This document shows positions 19,451 through 30,480 of a stretch of 64,000 nt of DNA, in pieces. Each line of letters begins with the position of its first letter. The first letter of the stretch is position 1. The position numbers and the translations under genes were made by a program. Source of the stretch: Nepenthes gracilis. Lineage: Eukaryota; Streptophyta; Magnoliopsida; Caryophyllales; Nepenthaceae. Below the pieces are notes generated by a model. It was not told the DNA's origin. It did no database searches and saw nothing but the letters and a program-made list of their open reading frames with translations. The DNA lies in contig BSYO01000022.1 in assembly GCA_033239525.1 (NCBI GenBank), positions 15,634,923-15,698,922 of the forward strand. The letters run 5' to 3'.

Positions 19451-20756
19451 TTTTTTTTTTGGTAAGTAAGTGTGTATTTTGAATTAACGGGAGAAAATTT
19501 ACAAAATAATATGTTATAACTCCAAGTTTTTTGACTTAGAGTTAGAACATAAAATGCTAGGGCATACCCGAGGCAACTGGTACATCAGAGAATTCCTCAA
19601 AAAAACCTAAGAGGAACTATCTAACAGAAGAACAAAAAAAACAAAAAATAATACTGTCATTAGACAAAAGCAAAAGCAAAAAAAAAATTACTTCCGAGTA
19701 GACCAGAACAACAACATCCGATCACCCCGCAGCAATTTACTATATCACACCGGGACTACTGACAGCCCAAAGTACCCTAGTACTCCAACAGCAGGGAGCT
19801 CATGGCAGCTGCAAACATACATCATCTGCAATCAGCATTATCTACCACCACAACAAGCATCGGACCATCAAAATCAGCGAGTCCTCCATTCTTGGGCAGC
19901 AGTATTCAGGCACCAACAGAGAACAAAAAATAAGTCCACGGCGGCCGGCTTCAGCAGCATCAGAAGTAGATGCAATAACCAAGCATTCTGTAGCCACAAG
20001 AAATCCTAGAGTAGATAGCACCCACATCTGTTTTTCGGAATAATTCATTCAACAAAAGCTCCAGCAGGACCCGGCTTCAAATTCAGAAACAAAATCAGTA
20101 ACTCCCAGGTTGACCAGCAGCAAACCGAACTCATGCATCAGCGTCTACTGCAACAGAAAAGTTCCACAGCAAGAAAACCAAGACCACTATCCACTTCAGC
20201 ACAAAAGCCAGAGGCAGTTGCATCACTCCCACTGCCCAACGCCATCAAAAGCTACAGGTTAAGAACCTGGACAGCATCAGCAATATTTCTTCACACATCC
20301 AAGCAGGAGTAGCAGCTGCAGTGGAGTAGCAATGGCCCCAGAAGGAATTGCAGCATACAGCCACCACTTCAGGAGCAGAAATCAGCATCAATATTGCAGC
20401 CTACGACCTTCCCCCAGAAGGATCAGCAACTTCGAAGACCAAAGCTGTCGTTCAACCATCTCCAGTAAATGAAGCCCAACAAACAGGACCATCACCGCCA
20501 CCAGCATAGCCAGCTTATGAACAGCAATTTGTCTTCAGCCACCATATCTCAGAGCATTCCGTGCTACTAACCATGGGCAACACGGTCCATACTTCATCAT
20601 TAGAAATCAAGTTTGCCAGCTTCACAACCCACGCCGCAACAGTGGTAGCTGACAAACCCAACCAGTCCCAGCATGGCAGCAATCTCACAGGACGGAAAAC
20701 AGATTCAGCTTCATGTTATAGAGATCCATAAGAGTATCAACATGACCAGCCAAGCA
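19451..20756 (-). mobile_element. 5'-truncated family retroposon W in A2
   Basis: TSD CCAAAAGGTCTC at 19439-19450 and 20757-20768. Poly(T) then the reversed 3' module (19451-19615) at the left shows minus orientation. The remaining 1.14 kb is body, appearing as CAGCA/AGCAG on the plus strand. No 5' hairpin module at the right end, so it is truncated. No ORF resembles a known family. Confidence 0.88.
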
Positions 20757-22233
20757 CCAAAAGGTCTCTGGTCTATCCGCTAACCCAAATAAGAGTGAGA
20801 TCTTCATTTGTTCAAAGGACTCATCTCTTCACCAGAATATCGCTGCTATCATGGGCTTTAAAGTGGGCAAACTCCCCATCAGATACCTGGGGGTCCCATT
20901 GATTACCACGAGGCTTTCGGTCAATGATTGCAAATTTCTCACCGATAGAATCACTAAGAGGATTAAATCTTGGAGGAATAGATGGCTCTCTTTTGGAGGT
21001 CGCTTGCAACTTGTTGCCTCTATCCTCTCATCTGTGCACCTTTATTGGGCTTCCATCTTTATCTTACCAAAGTCCATCCTTAAAGACATTGAATGCATCC
21101 TCCGCCGTTTCCTTTGAAATGGTTCTTTTGAAGGCAGAGTCAATGCTAAAGTGGCTTGGCATGATATTTGCTTCCCCAAGAACGAAGGCGGATTGGGCAT
21201 TAAGAACTTGATTGATCAAAATAAGGCTTTTAAGTGCAAACTCCTATGGCGTCTCCTCACTAGAGACAAGAATTCTGCCTGGTCTTTATGGATCTACAAG
21301 AACAGAATCAAAGATCGGTGCATTTGGACCATTAAAGTCCCGGCCTCGGCCCCGTGGAGCTGGCGTAAAATTATGAGACTTCGGCCTTTTATGCGCGCTT
21401 ACTCTGTTAAGGACATTGGGGATGGTTCTGATACTTTCCTCTGGGACGATAACTGGCATCCCCTTGGCCCCCTAAGCAAGGTGAGCACCGAGCGTACTCA
21501 CCTTGTCTCGGGTTTGCACTGGGACATTAAGGTCGATGCTTTAATCAGAGACAACAGATGGGTTTGGCCCAACCCCTTCGATAATGAGGTTTCCCACCTT
21601 GTTGTGAATATGCCGACTAACCCTCCTTGTAGCTACCAAAAAGACTCCTTGAGATGGGCTGGGACGCTCAACGGCAATTTCTCAACCAAATCCGCATACT
21701 CTCTCATCCATCCCCCTAATCCAAAAGTCACATGGGCCCACTTGGTGTGGGGCCCTTCCCATATTCTCTCCCACGCTTTTACCCTATGGCTCGCCATTAG
21801 GAGGAGACTGAATACCATTGATCGTCTCCACTATATTCCCAACATTTCTCCCATTTGCATTCTTTGCAACTCTGGAAATGAAAACATTGAACATCTTTTC
21901 TTCTCCTGCCCTTTTTCCAGAGCTGTATGGAATTTTGTTCAAAGACATTCTGGTATTCATTGGCCCCATCCTGAGTGGTACCAAAATATATCTTGGGCTG
22001 CCTCCATCTGGAAAGGGAATAATCTTTTGGCTGTCTCTAAGCGTCTGTCCTTGGCCGCCACAGTTTATTTCATTTGGAAGGAACGCAATAATCGCTTTTT
22101 CCAAAAATCCCCCCCACAAGACATCTCTCGTATTTTCTCTTCGGTGGTGGATATCGTGAGGATTAAATTAATGACCATCTCGACTTCTAAGAGAGATGGC
22201 TATTTGACGACTCGGATTCGGTGGGGCTTATAA
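20757..22233 (+). CDS. LINE A2 ORF2, RT C-half to zf-RVT end
   Basis: Continues the RT after W: ANPNKSEIFICSKDSS, IRYLGVPLITTRLS, NRWLSFGGRLQLVAS. An in-frame TGA (FL-stop-NG, 21115-21117) precedes an unbroken reading from about 21118 to TAA 22231-22233: NAKVAWHDICFPKNEGGLG, WTIKVPASAPWSWRKIM, DGSDTFLWDDNWHPLGP, zinc motif CILCNSGNENIEHLFFSC (CX2CX8HX4C), LSLAATVYFIWKERNN, ending RIRWGL. The C-terminal 360 residues are the longest intact LINE reading here. It is not translatable as part of a full ORF2. Confidence 0.85.
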
Positions 22234-22550
22234 ATAATAATAATAATAATAATAATAAGGGGGGGTTGTTGCTGTGCTGTCGGGCAGTTCTTCCTGGGGT
22301 TGAGCATTTGTCTTTGGCGCTCTCCCCTGTTGCTGTGCTGTCGGGCAGTTCTTCCTGGGGTTGAGCATTTGTCTTTGGCGCTCTCCCCTTTGGCGTTTTT
22401 GGTTTTGTTCCCTGGTCTGGCTTGCTCTCATGTGGCGGAGGCTCCAGGTATTGTTTAGGTTGTCTTTTTTTCGATCTGGGTTTTTTTTCGATCCCTGGGA
22501 TGCTTGTGTAGATCGGGGTACTTGTTGTCATTTCATCTCCCAAAAAAAAA
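22234..22550 (+). repeat. 3'UTR of LINE A2 with AAT microsatellite
   Basis: Begins with an AAT run (22233-22258), followed by two direct copies of a segment of about 60-75 bp (GTGCTGTCGGGCAGTTC, TTTGTCTTTGGCGCTCTCCC). Then GGTTTTGTTCC, TGCTTGTGTAGATC and TTCATCTCCC with poly(A). It matches the A1 3'UTR in its second half. Confidence 0.75.
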
Positions 22551-23940
22551 ATAAAAAAAATAATAATAATTGCTGTAAGTTAAGGAATAATGAAGATTGC
22601 TGGAGATGAAATTATGAAAAATTGTTATTGAATAAAGTGAAGGTTGGTTTGGTTGTCTGCGGATTCTTCTTCCTTTGGAGTTTGGCGTTCTCGCCTGTTT
22701 GTCCCCTTCCCCCCTTCTGTCTCCCCTCCCCCTTACAAAAAAAAATTGTGTGAGAGTGTGTTTTTTTTTTTTGGGTGGCTGGCTCATCTGCTGGGGCAGG
22801 TTGGGGTTGGTATGTTGTTGATTTTGGTGTGGAAGGGTGTTGGCAAGGTTTTCGAGTTGGATTTGCTGTTAAGCAATGATGTATCTCATTCTTCACTAGA
22901 TGCTGCTGCTGATTCTCGGGTGCCTTAGACTTTGCTGGGTGGGATGATGCCGCTCTTCGATTATCCCCAGCTGCCTTTATAGTGCTGGATGTTGGGCTGA
23001 TAGGAGCATAAACTGGGGGATGAAAGTTGGTATAGATAAAGTAGGCGTGCTTGCACTCTCTTGCTGGAGTTGGGAGAGTTGATACCCTTGGTGCATAGCA
23101 TGTCCATCATGTTGAGGGGCTTTGTGGATGTGCTGATGTTGGTTGCCACCATCAGCACCTCAGCCCAAGCCTTCAATACAGCTTCAGCACCACTATAGGA
23201 ACCTCAACACAAGCAGCAAAGCCGCTAGCTTCAGGATCAACCACATCGCTGCATAATTCCTTAGCAACCGGCCAGCAAAGCCATTCAGAACAGCAGCAAA
23301 GCACTGGGAACTTACATGGAAGATTCGGCCCCAACACCAACACAATATGCCAGTAGCAGGTGCAAATGGAAAATGTTAATGTGGATGAGAATCAAAGAAA
23401 TTGCAATACACCCACAGCACCTAAAACCCTATGATCCATCATGAAAAGATCAGCTTGATACTGCAGTTTCAGCATCGACAACCATTAACATTCCAACTAA
23501 ATCTTCGGGCATACTGGTGAAGCTGGCAGCATAGAAAAACCACCAAGCTTCAGCAATCCATGAGACTTGCTCCACATAAAGGCTACAGCAGAAGGATCAC
23601 CTCCACCTCAGAAGGAAGGCAGATGAAGGCACCTCCATACTGCATCCCAGTGACAACAAACACAGGCCAAGGCCAATACCCAAACAAAATCAGCAAAGCA
23701 AAATTGCAGAATCAAGCCCCAAGGCAGCAGATTGACAACCTAACCTCTCAATCCAAATCCGTCTCAAGAATAAGGCAACCACTACATTCAAGAATCCATC
23801 TAAACACAAATGGAATGGAATAATTACCGGTGGAATTTCGCAATCAGCAAGATAGCAGGAGGAATACCAAACACCAGGCTAACAGCAGATGCAAACCAAC
23901 CTGTAAGGGAAATCTCAGCAGAAAACGTAATCAAATTAAA
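22306..23940. repeat. 1.68-kb direct duplication, copy 1
   Basis: Sequence from the A2 3'UTR through TG-rich and then CAGCA-rich non-coding DNA. It recurs 1680 bp downstream, apparently identical for about 900 bp (22.74-23.64 kb versus 24.42-25.32 kb). The last 250 bp (23.7-23.94) differs from copy 2 by many small changes. Composition switches from TG-rich to its complement near 23.18 kb, so two oppositely oriented bodies abut within the unit. Confidence 0.85.
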
Positions 23941-25620
23941 GATTTGTCTTTGGCGCTCTCCCCTGTTGCTGTGCTGTCGGGCAGTTCTTCCTGGGGCCGA
24001 GCATTTGTCTTGGCGCCTCGTCATTGCTGCTGCCGGGCAGTTCTTCCTGGGCCGAGCATTTGTCTTTGGCGCTCTCCCCGGGCGTTTTTGGTTTTGTTCC
24101 ACGGTCTGGCTTGCTCTCATGTGGCATGGAGGCTCAGTGTATTGTTTAGTTGTCTTTTTTTTTTCGGGTTTTTTTTTTGATCCCTGGGATGCTTGTGTAG
24201 ATCGGGGTACTTGTTGTCATTTCATCTCCCAAAAAAAAAAAAAAAATAATAAATTGCTGTAAGTTAAGGAATAATGAAGATTGCTGGAGATGAAATTATG
24301 AAAAATTGTTATCAATAAAGTGAAGGTTGGTTTGGTTGTTCATGGATTCTTCTTCCTTTGGAGTTTGGCGTTCGCTCGTGTTGTCCCCTTCCCCTTCTGT
24401 CTCCCCTCCCCCTTACAAAAAAAAATTGTGTGAGAGTGTGTTTTTTTTTTTTGGGTGGCTGGCTCATCTGCTGGGGCAGGTTGGGGTTGGTATGTTGTTG
24501 ATTTTGGTGTGGAAGGGTGTTGGCAAGGTTTTCGAGTTGGATTTGCTGTTAAGCAATGATGTATCTCATTCTTCACTAGATGCTGCTGCTGATTCTCGGG
24601 TGCCTTAGACTTTGCTGGGTGGGATGATGCCGCTCTTCGATTATCCCCAGCTGCCTTTATAGTGCTGGATGTTGGGCTGATAGGAGCATAAACTGGGGGA
24701 TGAAAGTTGGTATAGATAAAGTAGGCGTGCTTGCACTCTCTTGCTGGAGTTGGGAGAGTTGATACCCTTGGTGCATAGCATGTCCATCATGTTGAGGGGC
24801 TTTGTGGATGTGCTGATGTTGGTTGCCACCATCAGCACCTCAGCCCAAGCCTTCAATACAGCTTCAGCACCACTATAGGAACCTCAACACAAGCAGCAAA
24901 GCCGCTAGCTTCAGGATCAACCACATCGCTGCATAATTCCTTAGCAACCGGCCAGCAAAGCCATTCAGAACAGCAGCAAAGCACTGGGAACTTACATGGA
25001 AGATTCGGCCCCAACACCAACACAATATGCCAGTAGCAGGTGCAAATGGAAAATGTTAATGTGGATGAGAATCAAAGAAATTGCAATACACCCACAGCAC
25101 CTAAAACCCTATGATCCATCATGAAAAGATCAGCTTGATACTGCAGTTTCAGCATCGACAACCATTAACATTCCAACTAAATCTTCGGGCATACTGGTGA
25201 AGCTGGCAGCATAGAAAAACCACCAAGCTTCAGCAATCCATGAGACTTGCTCCACATAAAGGCTACAGCAGAAGGATCACCTCCACCTCAGAAGGAAGGC
25301 AGATGAAGGCACCTCCATACTGCATCCCAGTGACAACCAAACACAGGCCAAGGCCAATACAGTCCCCAGCAAAATCAGCAAAGCAAAATTGCAGAATCAA
25401 GCCCCAAGGCAGCAGATTGACAACCTAACCTCTCAATCCAAATCCGTCTCAGCAACAAGGCAACCACTACAGCCCAAGAATTCATTCCAGCCATACAAAT
25501 GGAATGAATACTCAACAGGGAATTTCCTCAGCAATCAGCATAGCAGAGGGAATCGCCTAGCAACACCAATTCACAGCAGATGCAAACCAAACATTGATCC
25601 ACATATTGGCGACAAACAGA
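23941..25620. repeat. 1.68-kb direct duplication, copy 2
   Basis: Second copy of the unit at 22.3-23.94 kb. Its first 300 bp has several single-base losses relative to copy 1 (for example TCTTGGCGCC for TCTTTGGCGC) and a third copy of the 3'UTR sub-repeat; the core is identical. Could be a recent unequal exchange or an assembly artefact. No gene inside; ORFs in both copies are low-complexity. Confidence 0.8.
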
Positions 25621-27057
25621 AGGAAACTTCACTACATCAGAAGGAAAACGTGCAATCAAACAGCACCTCGGCTAGCTCTTCAGCCCTCTGCCTAATAGTC
25701 CCAATCGAGAGTTGCACAGGCATCCCCCAACCCGTCCAACTGGAAGGAACACACAGGCAGAGGAACCTTTGAGCTAGAGTCACAGGACATTCAATTGCAA
25801 CAGATCCATCGAGCAACACGAGATTCGACCATAACTTCAGACAACAGTGCCCGCACCAAAAACAGCAGACACCAGATTCTCCACCAAGAAGGACACCATC
25901 TGCTACACACGGGTTGGGCAAAGCTAACCAAAGCAAGCCAGCAACCAAAGTCGAAGCTTACCCACGGTCAAGAGCACCAGCAGGCAGAATGGATACATAC
26001 TGGAGCACCAAAGTCTCAAGGCACCCTCCCAGAGACCATACACAGCACCACCACTCAGATGATCTGCATTAATCAAGCAGCTTGAAAGGCCAGCTACTAC
26101 ACAGCTACCTTTAACCACTCTGCAAAACAGACATGGCAATCAAACCGGAGATCGAGCCAGCAAATCCCTGGACCAAATCTGCCTTTCTAGCAGGCATACA
26201 CCTAGTTCATCGAGATGCCCAATGCCACAACCAGCCGATCATCCCAGTCCCAGCATCCTTGCAATATTGCTAAACAACAATTCCACAAAGCAGATGCCAT
26301 CGAACAGCAAACCAATGAGACCCGCAAGCCGCAGCAACCCACCAGTTGCAAACCAAACAAAGCTCCACAAAAAGGCAGCAGACTAAAGGATTTCCACCCA
26401 TCAGAAGGAACCCTTACATCCAAACAGATCCACGGCCAGCACTTCAAACCTCAGCCTAATAGATCCAAGCCAGAGTTGCACGGCATCCCCCAAACCGACC
26501 AACAGGGGGGAACACACAGGCAGAGCACTTCAGGCCAGCAGCAAGACGCGTTGAATGCACCAGGTCCAACGAGCAGCACGAAAGCCTAGATTCAGCCAGC
26601 AACCAATGCACAGGGAACCTTGAACTGGGCATAGAAGCACAGATTTTACATCGAAGGCGAAAGACCCAAAAGAACGTAGTCAGAGCCTTCATCCCGATCT
26701 GAATGGGAAATTCGAATCAAGCGCACAACCCTAGGCTCGGACTGAGGAGAAGAGGAATCGATCATGTGAGAGCAACGTGTCACAGCCGAAACCTCAGAGG
26801 ACGCAGAGCCACAGCGCCGACAGCTCCTACAACTTCAACGAACAAAGAGTTAGGCCATCGGGCTCAATCCATCATCCCAAACTGAGAGCGTGAGTAGCGA
26901 ACTGGGTTCGCAGCCAAAGACGAAGGCTCGGAATCAGGAGGGAACCGGGCGGAGCACCCAGGCGACCGGCCCTAGTCGGCTCCAGTGCCGCCCGGCTCTC
27001 GAACGGCAACGCCGAGTTTGAAACCCTAGAGAGAGACGAGAGCTTCTCTCTCTAGCT
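25621..27057 (-). mobile_element. Minus-strand family retroposon K (5' part)
   Basis: Body words appear as complement (CAGCA) and a 5' module lies at the right end (about 26930-27057), so the element reads leftward. It carries the conserved internal motif GTTGG-N-GGGTTGGGGGA-like twice (complement near 25.73 and 26.50 kb). Its 3' end is not recognised: no reversed 3' module lies to the left before the duplication, so K is truncated or rearranged. No ORF of known type. Confidence 0.6.
26930..27057 (-). promoter_or_regulatory. 5' module of K (hairpin, GC-rich leader)
   Basis: A perfect 11-bp stem CTAGAGAGAGA / TCTCTCTCTAG lies at 27026-27036 and 27045-27055, followed leftward by a GC-rich leader with GGGCGGCACTGGAGCCG (minus strand). 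Same architecture as the 5' modules of M1 and S, with a different stem sequence. Confidence 0.6.
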
Positions 27058-27363
27058 GGAGTTCCTCAGTCACCCTCGTTATCGAATTGCGGATGGCTTA
27101 TTGGTGATGCATACTTGCTGCAATGATGCTGTGTAGTTGGCTTGTACTGTTGTTTGGTAGTTCATCGTGCCGATTGAGCCGAGTTGCGGTTGCTGGCCCT
27201 GTGAGTTTGATGCTGAGCCTGCTATGTGGAATTTTTGGATGCTACTGGTATATTTCAGTAGCTGCCGATTTGCTTCCTGCTGTGTAACCTTGGGATGCAT
27301 TTCGGATGTGGGTAGCATGCTTATGTAAAATGACAGTTTTATTTTTTATTTTTGTTTGATCGC
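27058..27363 (+). repeat. TG-rich body before tail T7
   Basis: Short plus-strand body (GCTGTGTAG, TTGCTGGCCC words) running into the next 3' module; a 5'-truncated retroposon abutting K. No TSD identified. Confidence 0.6.
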
Positions 27364-27531
27364 TCCTCTTAGAGGTTTTTTTTGTGGATCTATCTGATGT
27401 ACCTGTCGCTCGGGGTATGCCCTAGCATTTTATGTTCTAACTCCAAGTCAAAAACTTGGAGCTATAACATTGTGTTCTGTAATTTTTTCTCCCATAAATC
27501 CAAAATACACACTTGCTTATCAAAAAAAAAA
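27364..27531 (+). repeat. Family 3' terminal module T7 with poly(A)
   Basis: CCTCTTAGAGG, CGCTCGGGGTATGCCCTAGC, stem arms TGTTCTAACTCCAAGT / ACTTGGAGCTATAACA with loop CAAAA, then ACACTTGCTTATC and poly(A). The end reads GCTTATC instead of ACTTACC, a diverged copy. Confidence 0.88.
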
Positions 27532-27870
27532 AGATATCAAACATTGTTCGGGACAAATTGAAGGCCTCCTTGCCTTTTGATGGCCACCCTAACCACTCGC
27601 TGGTTAGGCGATTGAACTTATATTTAAAAAAAAAAAAAGTCTATTTTGCTGCTTTTGTGGTTGCTGGCCTTTTTGTTGCCCTTGAGGGTTGTGTTGTTGG
27701 AGCTTCTGGACCGTGGTGGACTCCTGATAGTGCTTTGCCCGATCTGGCTCCTCGGTGCTTTTCCTGTCTGTTTTGAACCTGCTGGTTGCCGCTTTCTTTG
27801 GTGAGTTTTGCTTTATTCGGTTTCCTTTCCCTCCTTTGGAGCTTTGGTTGTATATATATCAAAAAAAAAA
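27532..27870 (+). pseudogene. LINE ORF2 C-terminus and 3'UTR (second subfamily)
   Basis: About 27 codons at 27535-27615 read ISNIVRDKLKASLPFD and SLVRRLNLYL, then a stop and a 3'UTR ending TATATATATC plus poly(A) at about 27858-27870. The same C-terminal motif occurs in the LINE part of insert N (8.43-8.52 kb). Only the last part of the element remains. Confidence 0.65.
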
Positions 27871-28289
27871 ATTGGCTTCCTTGTGCCTTTTCCCTTGGCA
27901 CTTAAAAAAATAAAAAATAAATAAAAAAATAAAAAAAAAGAAAAAAAATATATGGTTGATCTGCTGCTGGCGCCACTGTTTGTTATTGATGTAGCAGGAT
28001 GATTCTAATTTGCTCGTCCATGGGTTTTGGAAGCCGCCGGCCATTGCTTCCTGCCGGATGATGAGTTTGCTGCTACCTGGAGGAATCTGTGAAAGCTGAT
28101 GCAGATTCCAATAGGGAGGATTGTATGTGGTTCATGTGCTGGGTTGAACATGTTGCTGCCGGCTGATGATTTGATGATCTAGACTGCTTACCTGCCTGAT
28201 TATGCTACGGATGCCTTTAATTTTGATCACTGTGAGGATTGAGAGTTTGTTTTGCAGAAGTTGATGAAGGGTTGCCATTGGTGGCGACT
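27871..28289 (+). repeat. Body of host element L (left part)
   Basis: An A-rich stretch (27905-27952) then TGCTG-rich body. The pre-insertion site can be rebuilt from TSDs: this sequence continues at 40945 after B1 and S are removed, and L ends with a 3' module at 42466. No gene. Confidence 0.65.
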
Positions 28290-28352
28290 GCTGTTCTCGC
28301 TGGCCAAATTCGTTCGGCCTTTGGGTTTGCACTTTTCTGGTTGCCGCCGGCC

Positions 28353-30480
28353 ATGGCCGGTTCGCTGCCGGCCCCGGTTGGGCCTCGTCTGGACTCACCC
28401 TCCTCTTCTTCCCCATCTTATCCTCCTTCGACGCCCTTCGTCTCAAAATCCGTTGGTGGCATTCCTCTTCTCTTCCCGAAGATGAAGAAATCTGACATTG
28501 CCCACCGACCTGCGCCTGATGCTTCCTTCCTGGCTTATTCGAAACCTAAGGAGCTCTGTACCAGTAGCGTGCGTGCCGGTGATTCTCCTCTTCCTTGGAA
28601 CGAGGTCATCCAGTCGAATTTTGCGACGCTGGTATGTGATTTATCTTACTACCCTCCTCAAAATCCCAATAGTGACCCGAAACCCATCTCTCCCCCTCCT
28701 GATGTGGTCGACCAGGGCCACGATTTTTTGGGGTTTACTCTGGTGGGGCATTTCGTGGACTCCCACCCACATTTCCTGGCCGTCAAAGCTATTGCCAGGA
28801 AATTATGGACCTGATTCGGCATCAAGCATATAGCTGGGAACGACGCCGGGTTCTTTTTCTTCCGTTTCTCATCTTTGGCGATGATGGACAAATGCTTTCA
28901 CGCTGGTCCTTGGGTGTTTTCTAGGATAGCTTTCGTTCTCAGACGGTGGACGCCGGGAATGGTGCTGTCGAAGGTAGAGCATATACGTTTTCCTATCTGG
29001 ATTAAGCTGAGCAATATTCCGATTCAGTTCTGGACTCAAGCTGGGCTTAGTTGGATTGCTAGCTCCATTGGAGTCCCATTGCGCCTTGATCCCAGAACCG
29101 CTCGAATCGAAAATGTCTCCTTTGCAAAAATTTGCGTGGAGGTTGGAGTTGATGGCCCATTCCCAGATTGCATTGCCATCAATCCTGAACCAGGTTCCGA
29201 TTCTATACTGAAGGTGAATGTGGAATACTCGTGGAAATCGACTCGGTGTGACAGCTGCCTTCTTATTGGCCATGATGTTGCTAAATGTCGGGCTAAGAAG
29301 GCTTGTTTACAGCCAAATTCCTCCAAGTCAGGCCCTCCAACTCTAGGGTCGTCTGTTCAGACTGGCCCTCCTGATCACTCGTCTGTTAAATTGGAAACCT
29401 GTAAGGTGAATGATTCACTGTCTCCATCGGGGCCTCCCCGAATCCCTGATTCCCCCTGTGAGACTTGCTCTGAGAACAACTTGGCTTCTCCCAATTTGAA
29501 GGAAGTGAATGTTTGCTCCTCTTCAGTAACTGGTTCCCATCCTGCCCAAGGGATGTCCGTTCAGACTTGTCCAACTGATCAATTGCCAGCTAATTTGGAT
29601 TCAGGGAAGGAGAATGATCCCCTGATTCCATCGGGGCATCCTCAACTCCTTGATCCCCCCCAGTGTGGCTTGCTCTGAGAGCAATTTGGTTGATTCTAAA
29701 TTGAAGGAAGTGAGTGATTGCTTCTCTTCTGGGAATGAGAGTGCTGGCTCCTTATTGCCACCTTTATCATCTGCTGAAGTTGATAGATTGGACACAAATC
29801 TCTCTGATGAAGATCGGTATGCTGCCCTTGGATATTCTCCAAAGGCTCTGGAATCGGTTCAGCATAATGTCCAGACTCGGGGTGTGGAGGACCTATCAAC
29901 CCTGATGGCACTGTCCGAAAGGGCTGAGGGGTCTGAGGATGGCTCATCTATGATGAAGCTGGAATGCTGTGAAGTTGGAAGTAGTTTGGTCGCCTCTGGA
30001 ATGGATGCTGGCCACAACGCTGTTGTTATTTTTGATGCCCCTGGTATCTATAATGTTGACTTGGTGGGTCCGGATGGTGCTGGTTGTGTGTCCGGAGTTT
30101 TACCATGTGTTTTGGATGAGAATGAATCAGTCTCCGAATCCAATTTGCAGCTGTCAGAGCACCTGCTTGCTACTGGTTTCCATGTTGCAAACTGTAAGAA
30201 CGCTCCTGGCCCATACGCTGTGATTGACCCTGATGTTACCCCTGAATCTATCTCTCGGATTGCTAAAAAATAGTGCTTGAATCAATCTGAGTCCGCGGGC
30301 CACCCTCCTTCATATAAACCTTTGGAAGTTAATCTTCCAGGTGTGTCTTCTGTCGGGGGCGTGACTGCTGGGAATGGTCCTCCCAAGAGGCCGGGATTCA
30401 ATGATATGCCCCCCTTTGGGAAATGTGGGAGTTGCAACAAAAAGAATGGAAAAAGGCTAAGAATCGTAGATGTAGTTTAG
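28353..30480 (+). pseudogene. B1 ORF1 (DUF4283-like with zinc knuckle)
   Basis: ATG 28353 in CCGGCCATGGCCGG. Disordered N-terminus, then the domain: SPPPDVVDQGHDFLGFTL, AGNDAGFFFFRFSS, GPWVFSRIAFVLRRW, FPIWIKLSNIPIQFW, FAKICVEVGVDGPFP. A CX2CX4HX4C knuckle (CDSCLLIGHDVAKC, about 29247-29288) follows. In-frame TGA at 28812-28814 (WT-stop-FGIKH), a frameshift near 29.66 kb, and TAG at 30271-30273 where Tyr is expected (IAKK). A weak basic end (NKKNGKRLRIVDVV) finishes at TAG 30478-30480. Related ORF1s: B2 and H. Confidence 0.85.

Larger units (their letters stand above)
15200..22550 (+). mobile_element. L1-type LINE copy A2, interrupted by insert W
   Basis: Sister of A1: leader, ORF1 (about 15207-17302), ORF2 (17303-22233, split by W at 19451-20756), 3'UTR, poly(A) near 22550. 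The ORF1 ATG corresponding to A1 is ATA here (GGCGCCCATAGCGCTGG) and the ORF2 ATG is also lost. Frameshifts lie near 16.39, 18.15 and 18.83 kb, and an in-frame stop at 21115-21117. It is inactive. No TSD was found, so the left border is approximate. Confidence 0.85.

Noticed and set aside
19451..20756. W as an intron of LINE ORF2 (GGTAAGTAAG near its left edge)
   Set aside because: The donor-like sequence is the reversed end of the 3' module, the element is bounded by a 12-bp TSD, and there is no matching acceptor signal.
28351..28360. CCGGCCATGGCCGG palindrome as a protein-binding operator
   Set aside because: It surrounds the ORF1 start codon in B1 and B2 and is explained by GC-rich leader plus conserved start context; no separate evidence for binding.
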